A DNA stretch of 64,000 nucleotides, taken from NCBI GenBank assembly GCA_009746045.1, contig RPFO01000213.1, forward strand, positions 13,793,721 to 13,857,720. Reading direction: 5' to 3'. The number at the start of each line of letters is the position of its first letter. Within the stretch, counting starts at the first letter, position 1. This document shows, piece after piece, positions 10,647 through 21,472 of this stretch. Both the position numbers and the translations under genes were made by a program. Source of the DNA: Mesostigma viride. Its lineage: Eukaryota; Streptophyta; Mesostigmatophyceae; Mesostigmatales; Mesostigmataceae. The notes under the pieces are model-generated. The model did not search any database and was not told the DNA's origin. It worked only from the letters and a program-made list of their open reading frames with translations.

Positions 10647-11101
10647 AATGTGTGCATTAATTAATTAATTAATTATCAACATCACTCCGTTGGGAGTAGA
10701 TGTAGCACATAGCCCTGAGAAGGGGCATATGGCTTTTAATACATTCTAGGCTACTTCATGCAAGGGTGGGAATGTAAGCTACCCCTGCTCTAGGTGCACC
10801 AGGGCACCCGCACCCTCATGGTCTATCACGCTATGCCCGGGTAAGGGGGGAGCATGCCTGTGAGGGGGAAGATCATCATGGCTATACAAAAACTAGAGCG
10901 TGGCATCTCAGCAGAGAGCAGCTCTCTGCATGGGCACAGCATTACTAAATAAAACTAGGCATCGTCTGGAGTGTGGCTCATCATAGGCACACATGTACAT
11001 GATTACATAAAGCGCGTGGCTTAGCTGGAATAGGGCCTCTAGGAGGCGTACATGTACATGGCCACGGTCTATCTATTCTACACTACTACTGCTGTATTCC
11101 C

Positions 11102-12002
11102 CTAAGCTGGGGCGTCTGGAGTCGCTGGGGCCGCGGGGGTCGCCTGCCAGGGCTTGTGGCCGACGTAGATGGCCGCCCCCTTCCAGTACACCGGCTGCCC
11201 CGCCTTGGTCTGCCGGAGCTGGAAGTAGGTCGGCCATAGCTCCCGTCGCCGTTGTTGCTGCGCCAGGGTCAGGTCGTCATCAAGGGTGAAGAGAGTCTTC
11301 TCGAGCCGCTTGCGGCGTCTGAGAAAAGAAATCTTGTCCGCCGGGGTCTTAAAGGTGAGAAGGAGCGGGGGCGGCCCTGCCTTACCCCGCGCGCGGGGAA
11401 GGCGGTGGGCGGCCAGCTCGATCTCACCAGTAAGGCCCATGCGATCAAGGATTTCTCTCTCAAAAGCACGCGCAAGCTTCTCGGAATTCTCACCTTCCTC
11501 CATCTTGAGATTCTTGACAATGACGTTAAGGCTGCGCTTGGCGAGCTCGGCCTCCTCGCGGAGGTCAAGCGTCTGCCTCTGGAGCTGTGCTGCGACGGCG
11601 GAGGTGGTGGAGGTGGTGTGCTGCTTAAGCATGTCCGCCCAGGTCGTGATGGGAGGAGCATCGCCGGCCAGGCCAGCAGGGGCTGGCTTGGCGGCAATGT
11701 CCTTCACCGCCTGGGCGGTGAGGCCGGCGGTGTTCTGCAGGACCTCGATGGCGATTGCGTTGTCCTTAAGACGCTGGTCGATTTCACGGAGCTGGGCGGT
11801 GATGGCGTCGGAGGTGGGGGTGATGGCGGTGGAGGAGGCGAGGAGGGTGGCGGTGGCGGTGGGGATGGTGGAGAGGAGGGGGAGCTCGGCAGCCAGCGTG
11901 CTGCCCATGGCCGCCACATCTGCAGCGATGGGGGCCACGTGCTGCTCGAGGGCCTCCTTGAGGAGTGAGCGGATGGAGGATTCGGTTAAGGTGGTGGTGA
12001 GG
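11102..12002 (-). CDS. ORF1p-like protein, RRM-type C-terminal part (interrupted)
   Basis: About 300 codons. A Thr/Ala-rich helical region (ITAQLREIDQRLKDNAIAIE) probably forms a coiled coil. Next comes LAKRSLNVIVKNLKMEEGE, EREILDRMGL, AAHRLPRARGK, PLLLTFKTPADKISFLRRRK, LDDDLTLAQQQRRRELWPTY and a closing GQPVYWKGAAIYVG. This order is that of L1-type ORF1 proteins: an RNA-recognition-like fold with an exposed strand, an Arg-rich helix, then a C-terminal domain with D-L-T...R. Such proteins trimerise and coat element RNA. It is the best preserved copy here and has no internal stop; its start was cut off by the chromovirus. Confidence 0.8.
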
Positions 12003-12007
12003 GGCTT

Positions 12008-12786
12008 TGTAACAAGCAAAAATGACTTTGTTGTTACATCCTTTGTTTTGTGAATGTTTGGCTTTTATTCGAGGACTTTTGGATCAGTATTGAGAAAGTT
12101 ATGAGGTTTCTAAGACGACGGTACTTGGAGCTGATACTTTGTCAGCCAACTGATAGGAACCCTCATTGGTCGTGGCCTGATCCACGTAGGGTTGTAGTTT
12201 GTTGGCTGATACTACTGATAGGAGCCCTCATTGGTCGTGGCCTGATCCACGTGGGGTTGTAGTTTGTTAGTTGGTACTATTGAGTCTTAAATGCTCCTTT
12301 GGGACTTCAGTGCTCACGACAGATCTAAGATCTCATGGAAAGATTCTGCCAGGCTGTGTGTGGTGTTGTTCTGTTTTGTGTGACTAGGATGGATACGAAG
12401 ATCTTGTATAGGATTCCATGGTTCTGATTGGTTCTCTTCAGGCTAAGGTTGGAGCAAGCTCGACAAGCACGTCGATATCAAGGACGTGGGGTCGCCATTG
12501 TTGCTACGTTGGTTTTGATTCACCATGGTATAATAAAGCTTGGCTTTGTTGTCCATCCATAAGAGCCCCTTGGCTATAGACGTCCTTCAGTTCCACAGAG
12601 GTCGTCTATACACGAGCTTGTCTTTGTGTCTACAAGGGGTTGTGATTCCCTAAATCACGTGCTGTGGAATTTCCATCTCAACGTTGCTCGGATACTTGAA
12701 GTTCTGCGACTCAGGAAAGCAACCCAGGTAAAAGATCTTTCATATTGGACTGTGGATGATGTTGATGATCATTTTTAGTCGTTACA
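12008..12786 (+). repeat. 5' LTR
   Basis: 779 bp, TGTAACAAGC at the left end and TTAGTCGTTACA at the right. Against the 3' LTR I count two substitutions and two 1-base indels. It contains a near-duplicate pair of 50-bp segments (GATAGGA(A/G)CCCTCATTGGTCGTGG, in pieces at 12,152 and 12,209) that may hold promoter elements. Confidence 0.97.
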
Positions 12787-12787
12787 T

Positions 12788-12798
12788 TGGTATCGGAG
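12788..12798 (+). promoter_or_regulatory. Primer-binding site
   Basis: TGGTATCGGAG, one base after the LTR, differs by one base from the TGGTATCAGAG site that pairs with the 3' end of initiator Met-tRNA in many LTR retrotransposons. Confidence 0.8.
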
Positions 12799-13013
12799 GA
12801 TCTCTACTTTGGTGTTTCTCTTGAAGTCGCAACCTTCCGGGTAGTACAACGTTGATCAGATGTCTGTCATCCGAGAAGATTCATAGAGTTGCGGAAAACT
12901 TACGGTGTTACAGATGAGACACATCCTGATGTGACTGTCTTGCTCTGTAACACTAGAAGTCAGCCGTAACCGTTGTCTCTACTAGGCAGACGATCGCGAC
13001 TCCATGTGGAAGT

Positions 13014-14763
13014 ATGAGTAGTTCGAAGACACAATCACCTTTACCCCCTACTAATCAAGGTTTGGAGATCCGTCATCATCTCTGGAACCCATTGCTAGGG
13101 AAGGTGCTGAGACAACTGCTCGTACTCCACGGCGTCAACTTGATTTCAACCGTACTTCTATGTCTGAAGTGAGGCGGCCCTCGTTGTCCATAGGGCCCAA
13201 GTTTTCCGTCATTGCATCTGGTCTCCAACCAGGCGAACCATCGCTGACAGGCGTGGGTCGAGGAGCGTCACTGTCGCCCAGGATTCCAAGCGCGCGAACG
13301 AGTCCTGTGCGGAGTGCATCTTCTTCATTTCTTTTCCCGCTAAATACCACGCCTGGAAGAGACGGGACCAGACTTGCAGCGGATCGCCTCTCAGCAGCTA
13401 AAATCAGATTATTACACGATGAACAACACGCAGCGATGTATAGAAAGATGGTGGAGGAGGTGGAACAGGATGTGGGAAGACTTCGTCAGAGAATTGAGGA
13501 GGAGGAGGCGGCCATGCGTGACATGGTTGCTGGATTGGGGAGAGAGGCTCCTCGGTTGGGTGACGGAAGGGTTTTACCTAATAGTACCGCAGTTACTACG
13601 AGGAATGAGACGCAGGATAGCGATAGGCAGGATCCAGCGCAGACGACCTCGGTCACCTTCACCACCCCCGCCAGCGACGTCCCCGTGACCGTCACTATAC
13701 CACCGCATCAAGGTTCCGCCCCGCCATTTCCAAAAATCGAATCCGTAGACAAGCTGTCGCTCACCAATCTAACCCACCGCAGTTTCGATCATTTCTCTAC
13801 TCGATTCCAGGATGTGTTCGCTATCCACTTTGCTAACTACGGCAAACGAGCGGAAGAACGACTTTCCCTGGACATCCAGAAGAAGATGGTTCGACAGCGA
13901 ATGAGCGACAGTGCAGCCGACAGGTTTGATGAGTTTTTACGATCCTCGGCAGGTAATACTTGCAAGGATTTGCCATCTCTCATGCTTTCATTTCGACGTT
14001 TTCTCCTTCCCCAGGACCAGCTCCGTCTGGACCGGGACGCGTTGGCCAACTGTACTCAGTCCGGCCTGACACTACCACAATACGTAGAGACGTTTACCAA
14101 CCTGAGGGCCAAAATCCCCCAGTGCTCTGATTCTGAAGCTCTTCACAGGTTTCTGCATGGGCTCCCCCTCAAGTCAGGGTGGATATTGACAAGCATTTCT
14201 CCCCTTTCGACTATGTCGAGTGGAAGTGGGATACTGTGCTGTCTTATGCCCTCACGCTGTGCCGTGTCCCTGACTTTTCCCTCAAGTGGGAGCCTGCTGC
14301 AGGCAACCAGGCGCCTGCTGTTAAGAAGCCCCTGAACCAGCTGAACGCTGTGATGGAGGAGCTCAGTGCCATGGAGCAGTCCAAAGGAGCCTGTTTCACG
14401 TGTGGCCAGCTGGGACACTTTGCACGGGATTGCCCCAAGCGAGACCAGTTCCCAAGCGACACCAAGGGTCCTCAGGGGGTTCTTCCATTCACCAGACCAC
14501 CCATCTTCCCTCCTGGGGTGAGCCAGAGCGACCACAGGGCACAGCCTGGGTTTAGACCCAACTTCCAGGCTTCGGGCAAGGGACCCTTCCAGCCCAAGGG
14601 CTTCAGCAGGCAAGACAGGCGTCGGATGGTCAACGCCCTGTGGCACCTCCTAGCAGAGGAGGAGGAGGGAGAAGGAGAGGCAGACGGCATAGAGGATCAG
14701 CAGGTGCAGCCTTCAGTGGGGAGCTCGTCTTCAGATCATCCTCCTGAGCTGCCAAAAAACTAG
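13014..14763 (+). CDS. gag: gag polyprotein (two frame breaks)
   Basis: The likely start is ATG 13,014 (MSSSKTQSP), which needs one extra T near 13,060 to reach the long frame open from before 13,160. ATG 13,160 is the alternative. A coiled coil follows (MVEEVEQDVGRLRQRIEEEEAAM), then the capsid-like helical domain (about 13,730-14,170). At about 14,174 the frame changes by one base and continues to TAG 14,761-14,763. A CX2CX4HX4C zinc knuckle lies at 14,392-14,433 (CFTCGQLGHFARDC). Gag forms the particle and binds RNA. Both breaks are single-base losses beside homopolymers. Confidence 0.85.
14754..14760 (+). promoter_or_regulatory. Candidate -1 ribosomal frameshift site, A AAA AAC
   Basis: The last two sense codons of gag are AAA AAC, preceded by A and followed directly by the TAG stop. 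A -1 slip here leads into the protease frame (CTA GTG GAG ...) without further change. A small GGAC-TAC-GTCC hairpin lies about 15 bases downstream. The caution is that one A lost from a run of seven would give the same picture. Confidence 0.5.
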
Positions 14764-15407
14764 TGGAGCCCCCAGGACTACGTCCAGCGGTGGAGTTAAC
14801 TGGTTTGCCTGCTGTGCATGTCCGTCCTGTGAACAACTTGTCTGCCTCTGATTCCACCACCCCATTGGGCCCTCCTATTCCCAGTCAACTCTTGAAGTTC
14901 CAGGCTAGGCTGTTGAACGTGCCAGTCCCTTTGGCTCAGCCTTTATGTCTCTTCATGATTGACTCAGGTGCAGGAAGTAACTACATTTCCACTTCCTTGG
15001 TGCAGGAGCTGCATCTACCAGTGCTCCCCCACCCTGTGCCTGTTAAGGTCCAATATTCTGATGGTAGGCAGAGTAACTCACCTGGCTACGTGCAACTGCT
15101 TTTTCAAGTGTGCTCACGTCAAACCTTGTCTGTCACAGCAGATGTCATTCCACTCACTGCTGCTGATGTGATTCTGGGGATGCCATGGTTGGAGTCTGCT
15201 AATCCTGCCATCTTGTGGTCTGAGAAGGTGGTGCAGTTTCAGGATGGGTCAGTGTGGGACGCCACCACAGTGATTAAGGGGGGAGAAAGACCAGTCACAG
15301 AGTGCTGTTCTACTAATGAGGCTGTCAATGATGGGAGAGGGGTTGCAGGTGCCAAGGAGGACGTCAAGGTGCCTTCACTGGAAGAGAAACGTGCTGCACT
15401 TACTTAA
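14763..15407 (+). CDS. pol: Pol: aspartic protease domain
   Basis: About 214 codons in the -1 frame relative to gag. The catalytic triad is in FMIDSGAGSNYIS (Asp codon 14,961), and the closing ADVILGMPWLES is the conserved flap-to-C-terminal block of retropepsins. It would cut Gag and Gag-Pol during particle maturation. The frame ends at TAA 15,407, where the sequence should run on into the reverse transcriptase; the frame changes near 15,400. Confidence 0.88.
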   Translation: MEPPGLRPAVELTGLPAVHVRPVNNLSASDSTTPLGPPIPSQLLKFQARLLNVPVPLAQPLCLFMIDSGAGSNYISTSLVQELHLPVLPHPVPVKVQYSDGRQSNSPGYVQLLFQVCSRQTLSVTADVIPLTAADVILGMPWLESANPAILWSEKVVQFQDGSVWDATTVIKGGERPVTECCSTNEAVNDGRGVAGAKEDVKVPSLEEKRAALT

Positions 15408-17110
15408 GCACGTATGGTCTGCCAATCACACCTTGTCTTACCTGGCTACTTACCCAGTGGAACACGTCTTTCTCTTACAGCTGGTTCCTAACTCACCCTC
15501 TGATGAGACTCATGGCCACACGGTGAATGCTGTGAACCCAGTACCAGCTGTCACAGAGGAGGAGCAGAAGCTGCATGATGCCCTTTTGGACAGGTTTGCT
15601 GCCATTTTTGAGGACAAAATGCCACAGTACCCCCTGAAGGGCCAATCACTCATGTCATCAAGCTTGTGGATGGTGCCAGGCCTCCCTTTGTTCCCATGTA
15701 CAGGATGGGGCCAGCTGAGATGGCAGAGCTGAAGGTGATCTTGACAGGCCTGTTGGAAGCTGGACTCATTCTTCCTGCCAATAGTCCTTTCAGCTCTGGG
15801 TGTTTGCTTGTCCCAAGCATGATGGTGGATGGCGGTTGTGCATTGATCTGAGAGGCCTGAACAAGGTCACAGTGAAGTCCAAGTATCCCTTGCCACGGAT
15901 TGATGAGCTGCTAGAGAGGACAGCTGGATCATCTTACTTCACCAAGTTTGACCTTAGACACGCGTTCTGGCAGATCAGGATAGCTACTGAGGACATTCCA
16001 AAAACTGCATTCTCCACACCCTGGGGTCAGTTCCAGTGGACTGTGATGCCCATGGGGGCCTCCAACAGCCCAGCTACTATGCAGATGTTTGTGAATGCTA
16101 TCTTTGGCCATCTGACAGGGAACTCTCTGCCTCAGATCTCCCCTGATCTCAGGAATCCCAGGTTCAAAGACATTGCCCACCTGTGTGACCCTGCAAGACC
16201 CGTGTTCAGGACCTGCGTGGTGGCCTACATGGACGACATCCTGGTGCACTCAAAGACGTTCAAGGAGCATCTGGAGAACGTGGAGGAGGTCCTGAAGGTC
16301 ATCCAGCACTACCACTTGTCTGTCAAGAGGTCTAAGGTGGAGTGGGGGCATGAAGTGGGGTTCCTAGGGTACAAGTTGAGTTCCTTGGGTATGACACCTG
16401 ACAATGCTAAGATTGCTGCCATCCTTGAGTGGCCTGTGTTGCAGTCTGCACATGATGTCAAGTCCTTCCTGGGCATGGTGGGGTGGTACAGGCGTTTTAT
16501 CCCTGACATGGCTGCCATCTCCACCCCCTTGCTTGAGTTAATCAAGAAGGATGTTCAGTTTGAGTGGACAGATAGGTGTCAGCAGGCCTTTGACCTGTTG
16601 AAGCAGAAGCTCACATCCACCCCTGTGCTAGTGGGTCCCAACCCAGATCTACCTTATCAGGTTAGGTCAGATGCCTCTCAAGGCGCCATAGGTGCTGTGC
16701 TGATGCAAGACCATGGCTATGGACCACAGCCAGTGGAGTACATGTCTAAAACCATGAGCTCAGCTGAACGTAACTACCCTGTACACGAGCAGGAGTTGCT
16801 GGGTTTAGTGGTAGCATGTCACAAGTGGGAGCATCTGTTGAAGGGAGCTCAGTTTTCTGTGGCTAGCAGTGCTACAGATGGGCTAGGGCAAGAGTCTATC
16901 ACCCTGATGACTGACCACAGGCCCTTGGTGCACGTGCTAGAACAGAGTAGGATGAGTAAGAGGATGGCTGGGTGGATGGAGTACCTAGGGGGATTCTATC
17001 CTTTCTCTGTGCAGTATGTCCCAGGATCACAGAATGTGGTGCCAGACGCCCTCTCTAGAAGAAGGGATCTGATGGGACATTTCACGAGGATCTGGATATT
17101 TGTGCTGCCA
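15408..17110 (+). CDS. pol: Pol: reverse transcriptase and RNase H
   Basis: Coding continues in frame 1 (LATYPVEHVFLLQLVPNS, about 15,430-15,640), changes near 15,640 and again near 15,815, then stays open to 17,070. Motifs include LCIDLRGLNKVT, FTKFDLRHAFWQI, the active site YMDDILVHS (YMDD at 16,226-16,237), FLGMVGWYRRFIP and the RNase H start RSDASQGAIGAVL, with MTDHRPLVHVLEQSRMS and VPDALSR at its end. It copies the element RNA into cDNA. The breaks at 15,640 and 15,815 and the one near 17,072 fit loss of one G, C and G, respectively, from short runs. Confidence 0.92.
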
Positions 17111-18728
17111 TGGTTTCTGTAGTAGAGTGTGGTGCTGTCACCAGGGCACAGGCAGCTAACCAGCAAACCTCCAAGCTGAGCCAACCCCCTGTAGAGGCTA
17201 GCTTTAGTCACGAGATGCTCATTGACCAGGGCTCTGTCCCAGGGTCGACAGGCGTCCAGGGTGGGGGTCAGTCACTGCAGAGCAGTCTTAGGGAGGGTTC
17301 TGCTGGTAGCCAGCCCACTCTCACAACACAACCAAGCACAGAGAATCCTAGGAGGGGAAGGGACGGCCCAGGAAGTGGATACTGGAGCCAGGGATGCTGA
17401 CCAAGTCTAGAGGATTGGCAGCTGAGATCAAGGGGAAGTCACGTACACCTGTGGCTGATGTTCTGTCATCCAAGCATCTAGTCACTAGTCACCTGCAGGA
17501 GGGTGAGGTGCTGCAGCTGCAGCCTTTAGGACCTGGCAAACAGCTAGTCCTGCCTAACCCTATGAGTATAGCCCTGCTGGACGTGATTAAGGCCTTCACT
17601 AAAACTGAGGACCTGGCCACTAAGGCCATTCAGGAAGGAAGCTTTGGTAACAGGCCTGTGGAGTACTGGGAGGGAGTCCTGTATGTCCACACCCAGGATG
17701 CAGATCATGTAGTGACCAGGAAGGTCTATGTGCCAGAAATGGCCATTCCCACTGTGTTGCATTGCTTCCATGACGACGTGACTGCGTGTCATCCTGGGTA
17801 TGCTAAGCTTCTCCATGAAGTACAAGAGAGGTTTTGGTGGCCTGGCATGTTTCGTGATATCAAAGCCTATGTGGCTTCCTGTGACTCATGCCAAAGGAAT
17901 AAGGTTAGGACTCAGGCAGTGCCTATCTTTCCTATGGCCATGCCTATTCCCCTTCGACCCTGGATCAGTGTGACCATGGACTTCATTTGTGGCTTGCCTG
18001 TTTCTGATGCTGGCAATGACAGGATACTAGTGGTGATGGACAGGCTGTCTAGAATGTGCCACCTCATCCCCTGCAATGCCCATCTCACAGCTGCCCAGTG
18101 TGTAGAGTTGTTCATGAAGGAGGTGTACAGATTGCATGGCATGCCACGTGTAATCATCACTGACCAGGATCCCTTGTGGATGTCTGGGTTTTGGAAGTCC
18201 TTCTTTGACATCCTAGACACTAAGTTGGCCTTTGGAGTAGCATACAGGTGTGCCAGCACGGGGGCTGTGGAGAGGCTGAACCGTATTGTACGGGAATGCC
18301 AGAAGCACTATTGTACCCATGATAACAAGGAATGGGACAAGAAACTTCCCTTCATAGAGTTTGCCATCAACAACTCACCCCTGGCTCCTCACCAAATGTC
18401 TCCATTTGTCATTTGCCATGGCCAGTGCCCCTTGACTCCATTTGACCTGGAGTTACCTGATAGGGATGCTGAAGGCCCCTTCAGAAGACGCCTAACCTCT
18501 GTCCACCAGTTGATTGCATCCTTCCAGGAAGCTCACAGTATGGTGGCTGCTCAGATGTTGCATGCACAGGACAAGTATTTAAACAATGCTTGGCAACAGA
18601 TGTTGGCTACACACACCTTTGTGGCTCCTGGTGACCTGGTGCTCTTGGAGGCTAATCGTGTGCTACCTGAAAAGGAGCAATGCAGGAAACTGCAACCCTT
18701 GTGGTTGGGACCTTACCCTGTCCTGAAA
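17110..18728 (+). CDS. pol: Pol: integrase
   Basis: After a Gln/Gly/Ser-rich linker (17,110-17,400, frame changes near 17,398) comes the HHCC zinc domain (CFHDDVTACHPGYAK ... ASCDSCQ), then the DDE core. Its residues are Asp in TMDFICGLP (17,979), Asp in ITDQDPLW (18,162) and Glu in GAVERLN (18,270). The C-terminal domain runs to LGPYPVL, where one base appears lost (about 18,725). Integrase joins the cDNA to the target with a 5-bp stagger, matching the 5-bp duplication seen. Confidence 0.92.
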
Positions 18729-19132
18729 CCTTCCACTATGGGACTGTAGTTCAAGTCCAGGTGCCTTCCCACTGGAGGCTTAAGACTAACGTGTTTCACC
18801 TGGCCCAGCTCAAACTGTATAAACGCAATACCTTGCAGGGACGCCTTTCTGCTCCATTACCATTTGAGCTGGATACTGAGGGGGAGAGGATATATGAAGT
18901 GGAGCAGCTGGTGGCTCACAGAGTCAAAGGAAAGGGTAGGACCAAGCAGCTGCAGTTTAAGGTGCACTGGAAAGGAGAGTTAGAGTCTACTGCCACATGG
19001 CTGTGGTTGTCTGACTTGACTCACTGCCATGAAGTGGTCCAGGAGTATTGCCAAAAGAAGGGGCTCACTCTTCCTTCTTGGTATACTGAGTTGGTGCAAA
19101 CCACTGCTCCCCTTCCTATATCTCAGGACTAA
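18728..19132 (+). CDS. pol: Pol: integrase tail with chromodomain
   Basis: Frame 2 continues the integrase C-terminus (LKTNVFHLAQLKLYKR) into a chromodomain at about 18,885-19,050: YEVEQLVAHRVKGKGR, QFKVHWKGE, TATWLWLSDL, EVVQEY. Aromatic and WKG positions of the chromodomain fold are present. In chromoviruses this domain steers integration to particular chromatin. TAA at 19,130-19,132. Confidence 0.88.
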   Translation, partial: TFHYGTVVQVQVPSHWRLKTNVFHLAQLKLYKRNTLQGRLSAPLPFELDTEGERIYEVEQLVAHRVKGKGRTKQLQFKVHWKGELESTATWLWLSDLTHCHEVVQEYCQKKGLTLPSWYTELVQTTAPLPISQD

Positions 19133-19167
19133 CGAATGGTTTCTTCGTGCATGCTGTGTGGTCCCAG

Positions 19168-20281
19168 ATGGAGGAGGAGTTCACGTACCCCAACTTGGGC
19201 CTGGGCGCCACCACGGAGGAAGGGGTCACGGGTATGCATCCAGAAAACCCCATGAGTTATGTGGAATCCCTGTTTGACAGTATTGTCAGGCGTGACCTTA
19301 GGAGGGGTCAGCAGATGGATACCATTAACAAGCTCTTGCATTCAGTGATCTCCAAGCAGGATAAGCTACAGGAGCTTCTTCAGGGGTTGTCCTTGTCCCA
19401 GCCCCAGATGGGGAGTGGTGTTAACATAGCTCTCAGCTCCAGCAGCACTCCCATCATTCAGATTCCTCGTCATGTGGTACCTGTCAAGAATGTGGTGGCC
19501 TATGTGGATCACAGGAAGTGCATGGGACCTTGTGAGCATTGTGAGACGCTGGCCAAGGCAGTGGCTGCCCTTAACAGGGAGGAGGGGGAAGTGAGCCCTG
19601 AGGGTTATGTGGAGGAGGTCTTGTCTCAGTTGCACACCAGCCTGTATGAGATTGGCTCTCCTTTTGTGGGCCACCTGTTGCACAGGATGTTTGCCTTGAC
19701 TCCAGGACCTGAGATTGACATGAGACCTGCAGAGGGGCAGGATATGTTGACCACCTTGCCTGAGGCTTTGAAAGGAGCCTTCATGCAGTTCCAGCCAGTG
19801 AGCATGGGTGAGGTCCTACATGGAGTTGTTGGAGTTTTCAGTGCAGCAGGGAGATTTTGACTTGGCTCCTTCTTCTTCCAGCTCGGTCAATGGGTGCTTC
19901 CCTTTGGAGACATCCAACCTTTTCTGCAGCCCAGGGTTGCCTAAGTTCACCATGGAGCTCAAGGTTCGTCTGACCCCATTGAGGGTGTTGGTGCCTTTGA
20001 CAGGTGCTAAGTGGTCAGTGGTCAAGACCTTTCTCCAGTTCTGGTGGGCGTACAGGTCATGGGTGAGCAGGCACAAGACGTCTTCTACTTGGGTGATGGA
20101 TCCTGAGAGCCAGTCTGTGGTGCTTCTCTCCTACCCAGGGACATGCCTGCGTTATGTTGCCCAGATGGCAGCAGGGGCTGCAGAGACGTGCATGGTGCTG
20201 CAGGTCAGCAGGAACTGGCCAGACTTGGTTCACATGGTGGAGCAGTTTCCCTTGTTTGGGACCAGGGGCAAGGATGGGTGA
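19168..20281 (+). CDS. Extra ORF between pol and the 3' LTR, unknown function
   Basis: First ATG in the frame is 19,168 (MEEEFTYPNLGLG). The frame runs to 19,860 and coding-like sequence continues in another frame to TGA 20,281 (change near 19,845), about 370 residues together. Features include a Leu/Gln-rich helical part (INKLLHSVISKQDKLQELL), a CMGPCEHC cluster that might bind zinc, and a Trp-rich C-terminal part (FLQFWWAYRSWVSR). There is no signal peptide or membrane segment, so it does not look like an envelope gene. It might be a late accessory protein or a captured host gene. Confidence 0.55.
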
Positions 20282-20693
20282 ATGGGGATTGGTATAGCCT
20301 GTGAAGAACAGAGCTGTGCAGGAAGAGGATGGGGAAGGATGGGGGAAGAGTATGGAAGGTGCTTTGGATTGTGGTGTGAGGGGGGGATTCCAGGATGGAT
20401 GATGGGGGGGGGCTCCAGTCCAGTTCTGATGTTCCAGTCCAGAGTTCCAGGTTCCAGGATGCTGAATGGAAGACCTTGTATTATGAGATGTTTATCTGGC
20501 TTTATAGTAGATAAGGTAGTGACTTGTTTGCTGTAGAGACCTGTGACTAGATGTTATGAGATAGGAGGCCCTGTTTTCAGGGATGTAAAAACCCATCTGC
20601 TTTTCCCAAGAGATGGTGGATTTCTGTTCAATGTTCCTCTGCCTTCAAGAGTTGGCTATTGGACCTGGGAGGTCCAGTTTTGAGGGGGAGATA
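20282..20693 (+). other. Untranslated region before the 3' LTR
   Basis: G-rich leader-like sequence with no open frame of note, ending in the polypurine tract. Confidence 0.6.
20682..20691 (+). promoter_or_regulatory. Polypurine tract
   Basis: GAGGGGGAGA, two bases before the 3' LTR, is the expected primer site for plus-strand synthesis. Confidence 0.85.
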
Positions 20694-21472
20694 TGTAACA
20701 AGCAAAAATGACTTTGTTGTTACATCCTTTGTTTTGTGAATGTTTGGCTTTTATTCGAGGACTTTTGGATCAGTATTGAGAAAGTTATGAGGTTTCTAAG
20801 ACGACGGTACTTGGAGCTGATACTTTGTCAGCCAACTGATAGGAACCCTCATTGGTCGTGGCCTGATCCACGTAGGGTTGTAGTTTGTTGGCTGATACTA
20901 CTGATAGGAGCCCTCATTGGTCGTGGCCTGATCCACGTGGGGTTGTAGTTTGTTAGTTGGTACTATTGAGTCTTAAATGCTCCTTTGGGACTTCAGTGCT
21001 CACGACAGATTAGGATCTCATGGAAAGATTCTGCCAGGCTGTGTGTGGTGTTGTTCTGTTTTGTGTGACTAGGATGGATACGAAGATCTTGTATAGGATT
21101 CCATGGTTCTGATTGGTTCTCTTCAGGCTAAGGTTGGAGCAAGCTCGACAAGCACGTCGATATCAAGGACGTGGGGTCGCCATTGTTGCTACGTTGGTTT
21201 TGATTCACCATGGTATAATAAAGCTTGGCTTTGTTGTCCAATCCATAAGAGCCCCTTGGCTATAGACGTCCTTCAGTTCCACAGAGGTCGTCTATACACG
21301 AGCTTGTCTTTGTGTCTACAAGGGGTTGTGATTCCCTAAATCACGTGCTGTGGAATTCCCATCTCAACGTTGCTCGGATACTTGAAGTTCTGCGACTCAG
21401 GAAAGCAACCCAGGTAAAAGATCTTTCATATTGGACTGTGGATGATGTTGATGATCATTTTTAGTCGTTACA
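20694..21472 (+). repeat. 3' LTR
   Basis: 779 bp, same ends as the 5' LTR. The four differences are AGATCTAAG versus AGATTAGG (an indel and a substitution), CCATCC versus CCAATCC, and AATTTCC versus AATTCCC (5' versus 3'). Confidence 0.97.

Larger units (their letters stand above)
12008..21472 (+). mobile_element. Ty3/gypsy chromovirus, 9,465 bp, recent insertion
   Basis: Flanked by GGCTT at 12,003-12,007 and 21,473-21,477. Two 779-bp LTRs begin TGTAAC and end GTTACA and differ at only about four sites. It has a primer-binding site after the 5' LTR, a polypurine tract before the 3' LTR, gag with a zinc knuckle, protease, reverse transcriptase, RNase H, integrase and a C-terminal chromodomain, then an extra ORF. 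The integrase-after-RT order and the chromodomain place it among chromoviruses. About nine apparent frame changes interrupt gag, pol and the extra ORF. Confidence 0.95.

Noticed and set aside
12008-12300. 70-codon ORF near the start of each LTR
   Set aside because: Present in both LTRs only because they are copies; it overlaps presumed promoter sequence and has no protein features.
19168-20281. Envelope gene of the chromovirus
   Set aside because: No signal peptide, membrane span or cleavage site, so position alone is insufficient.
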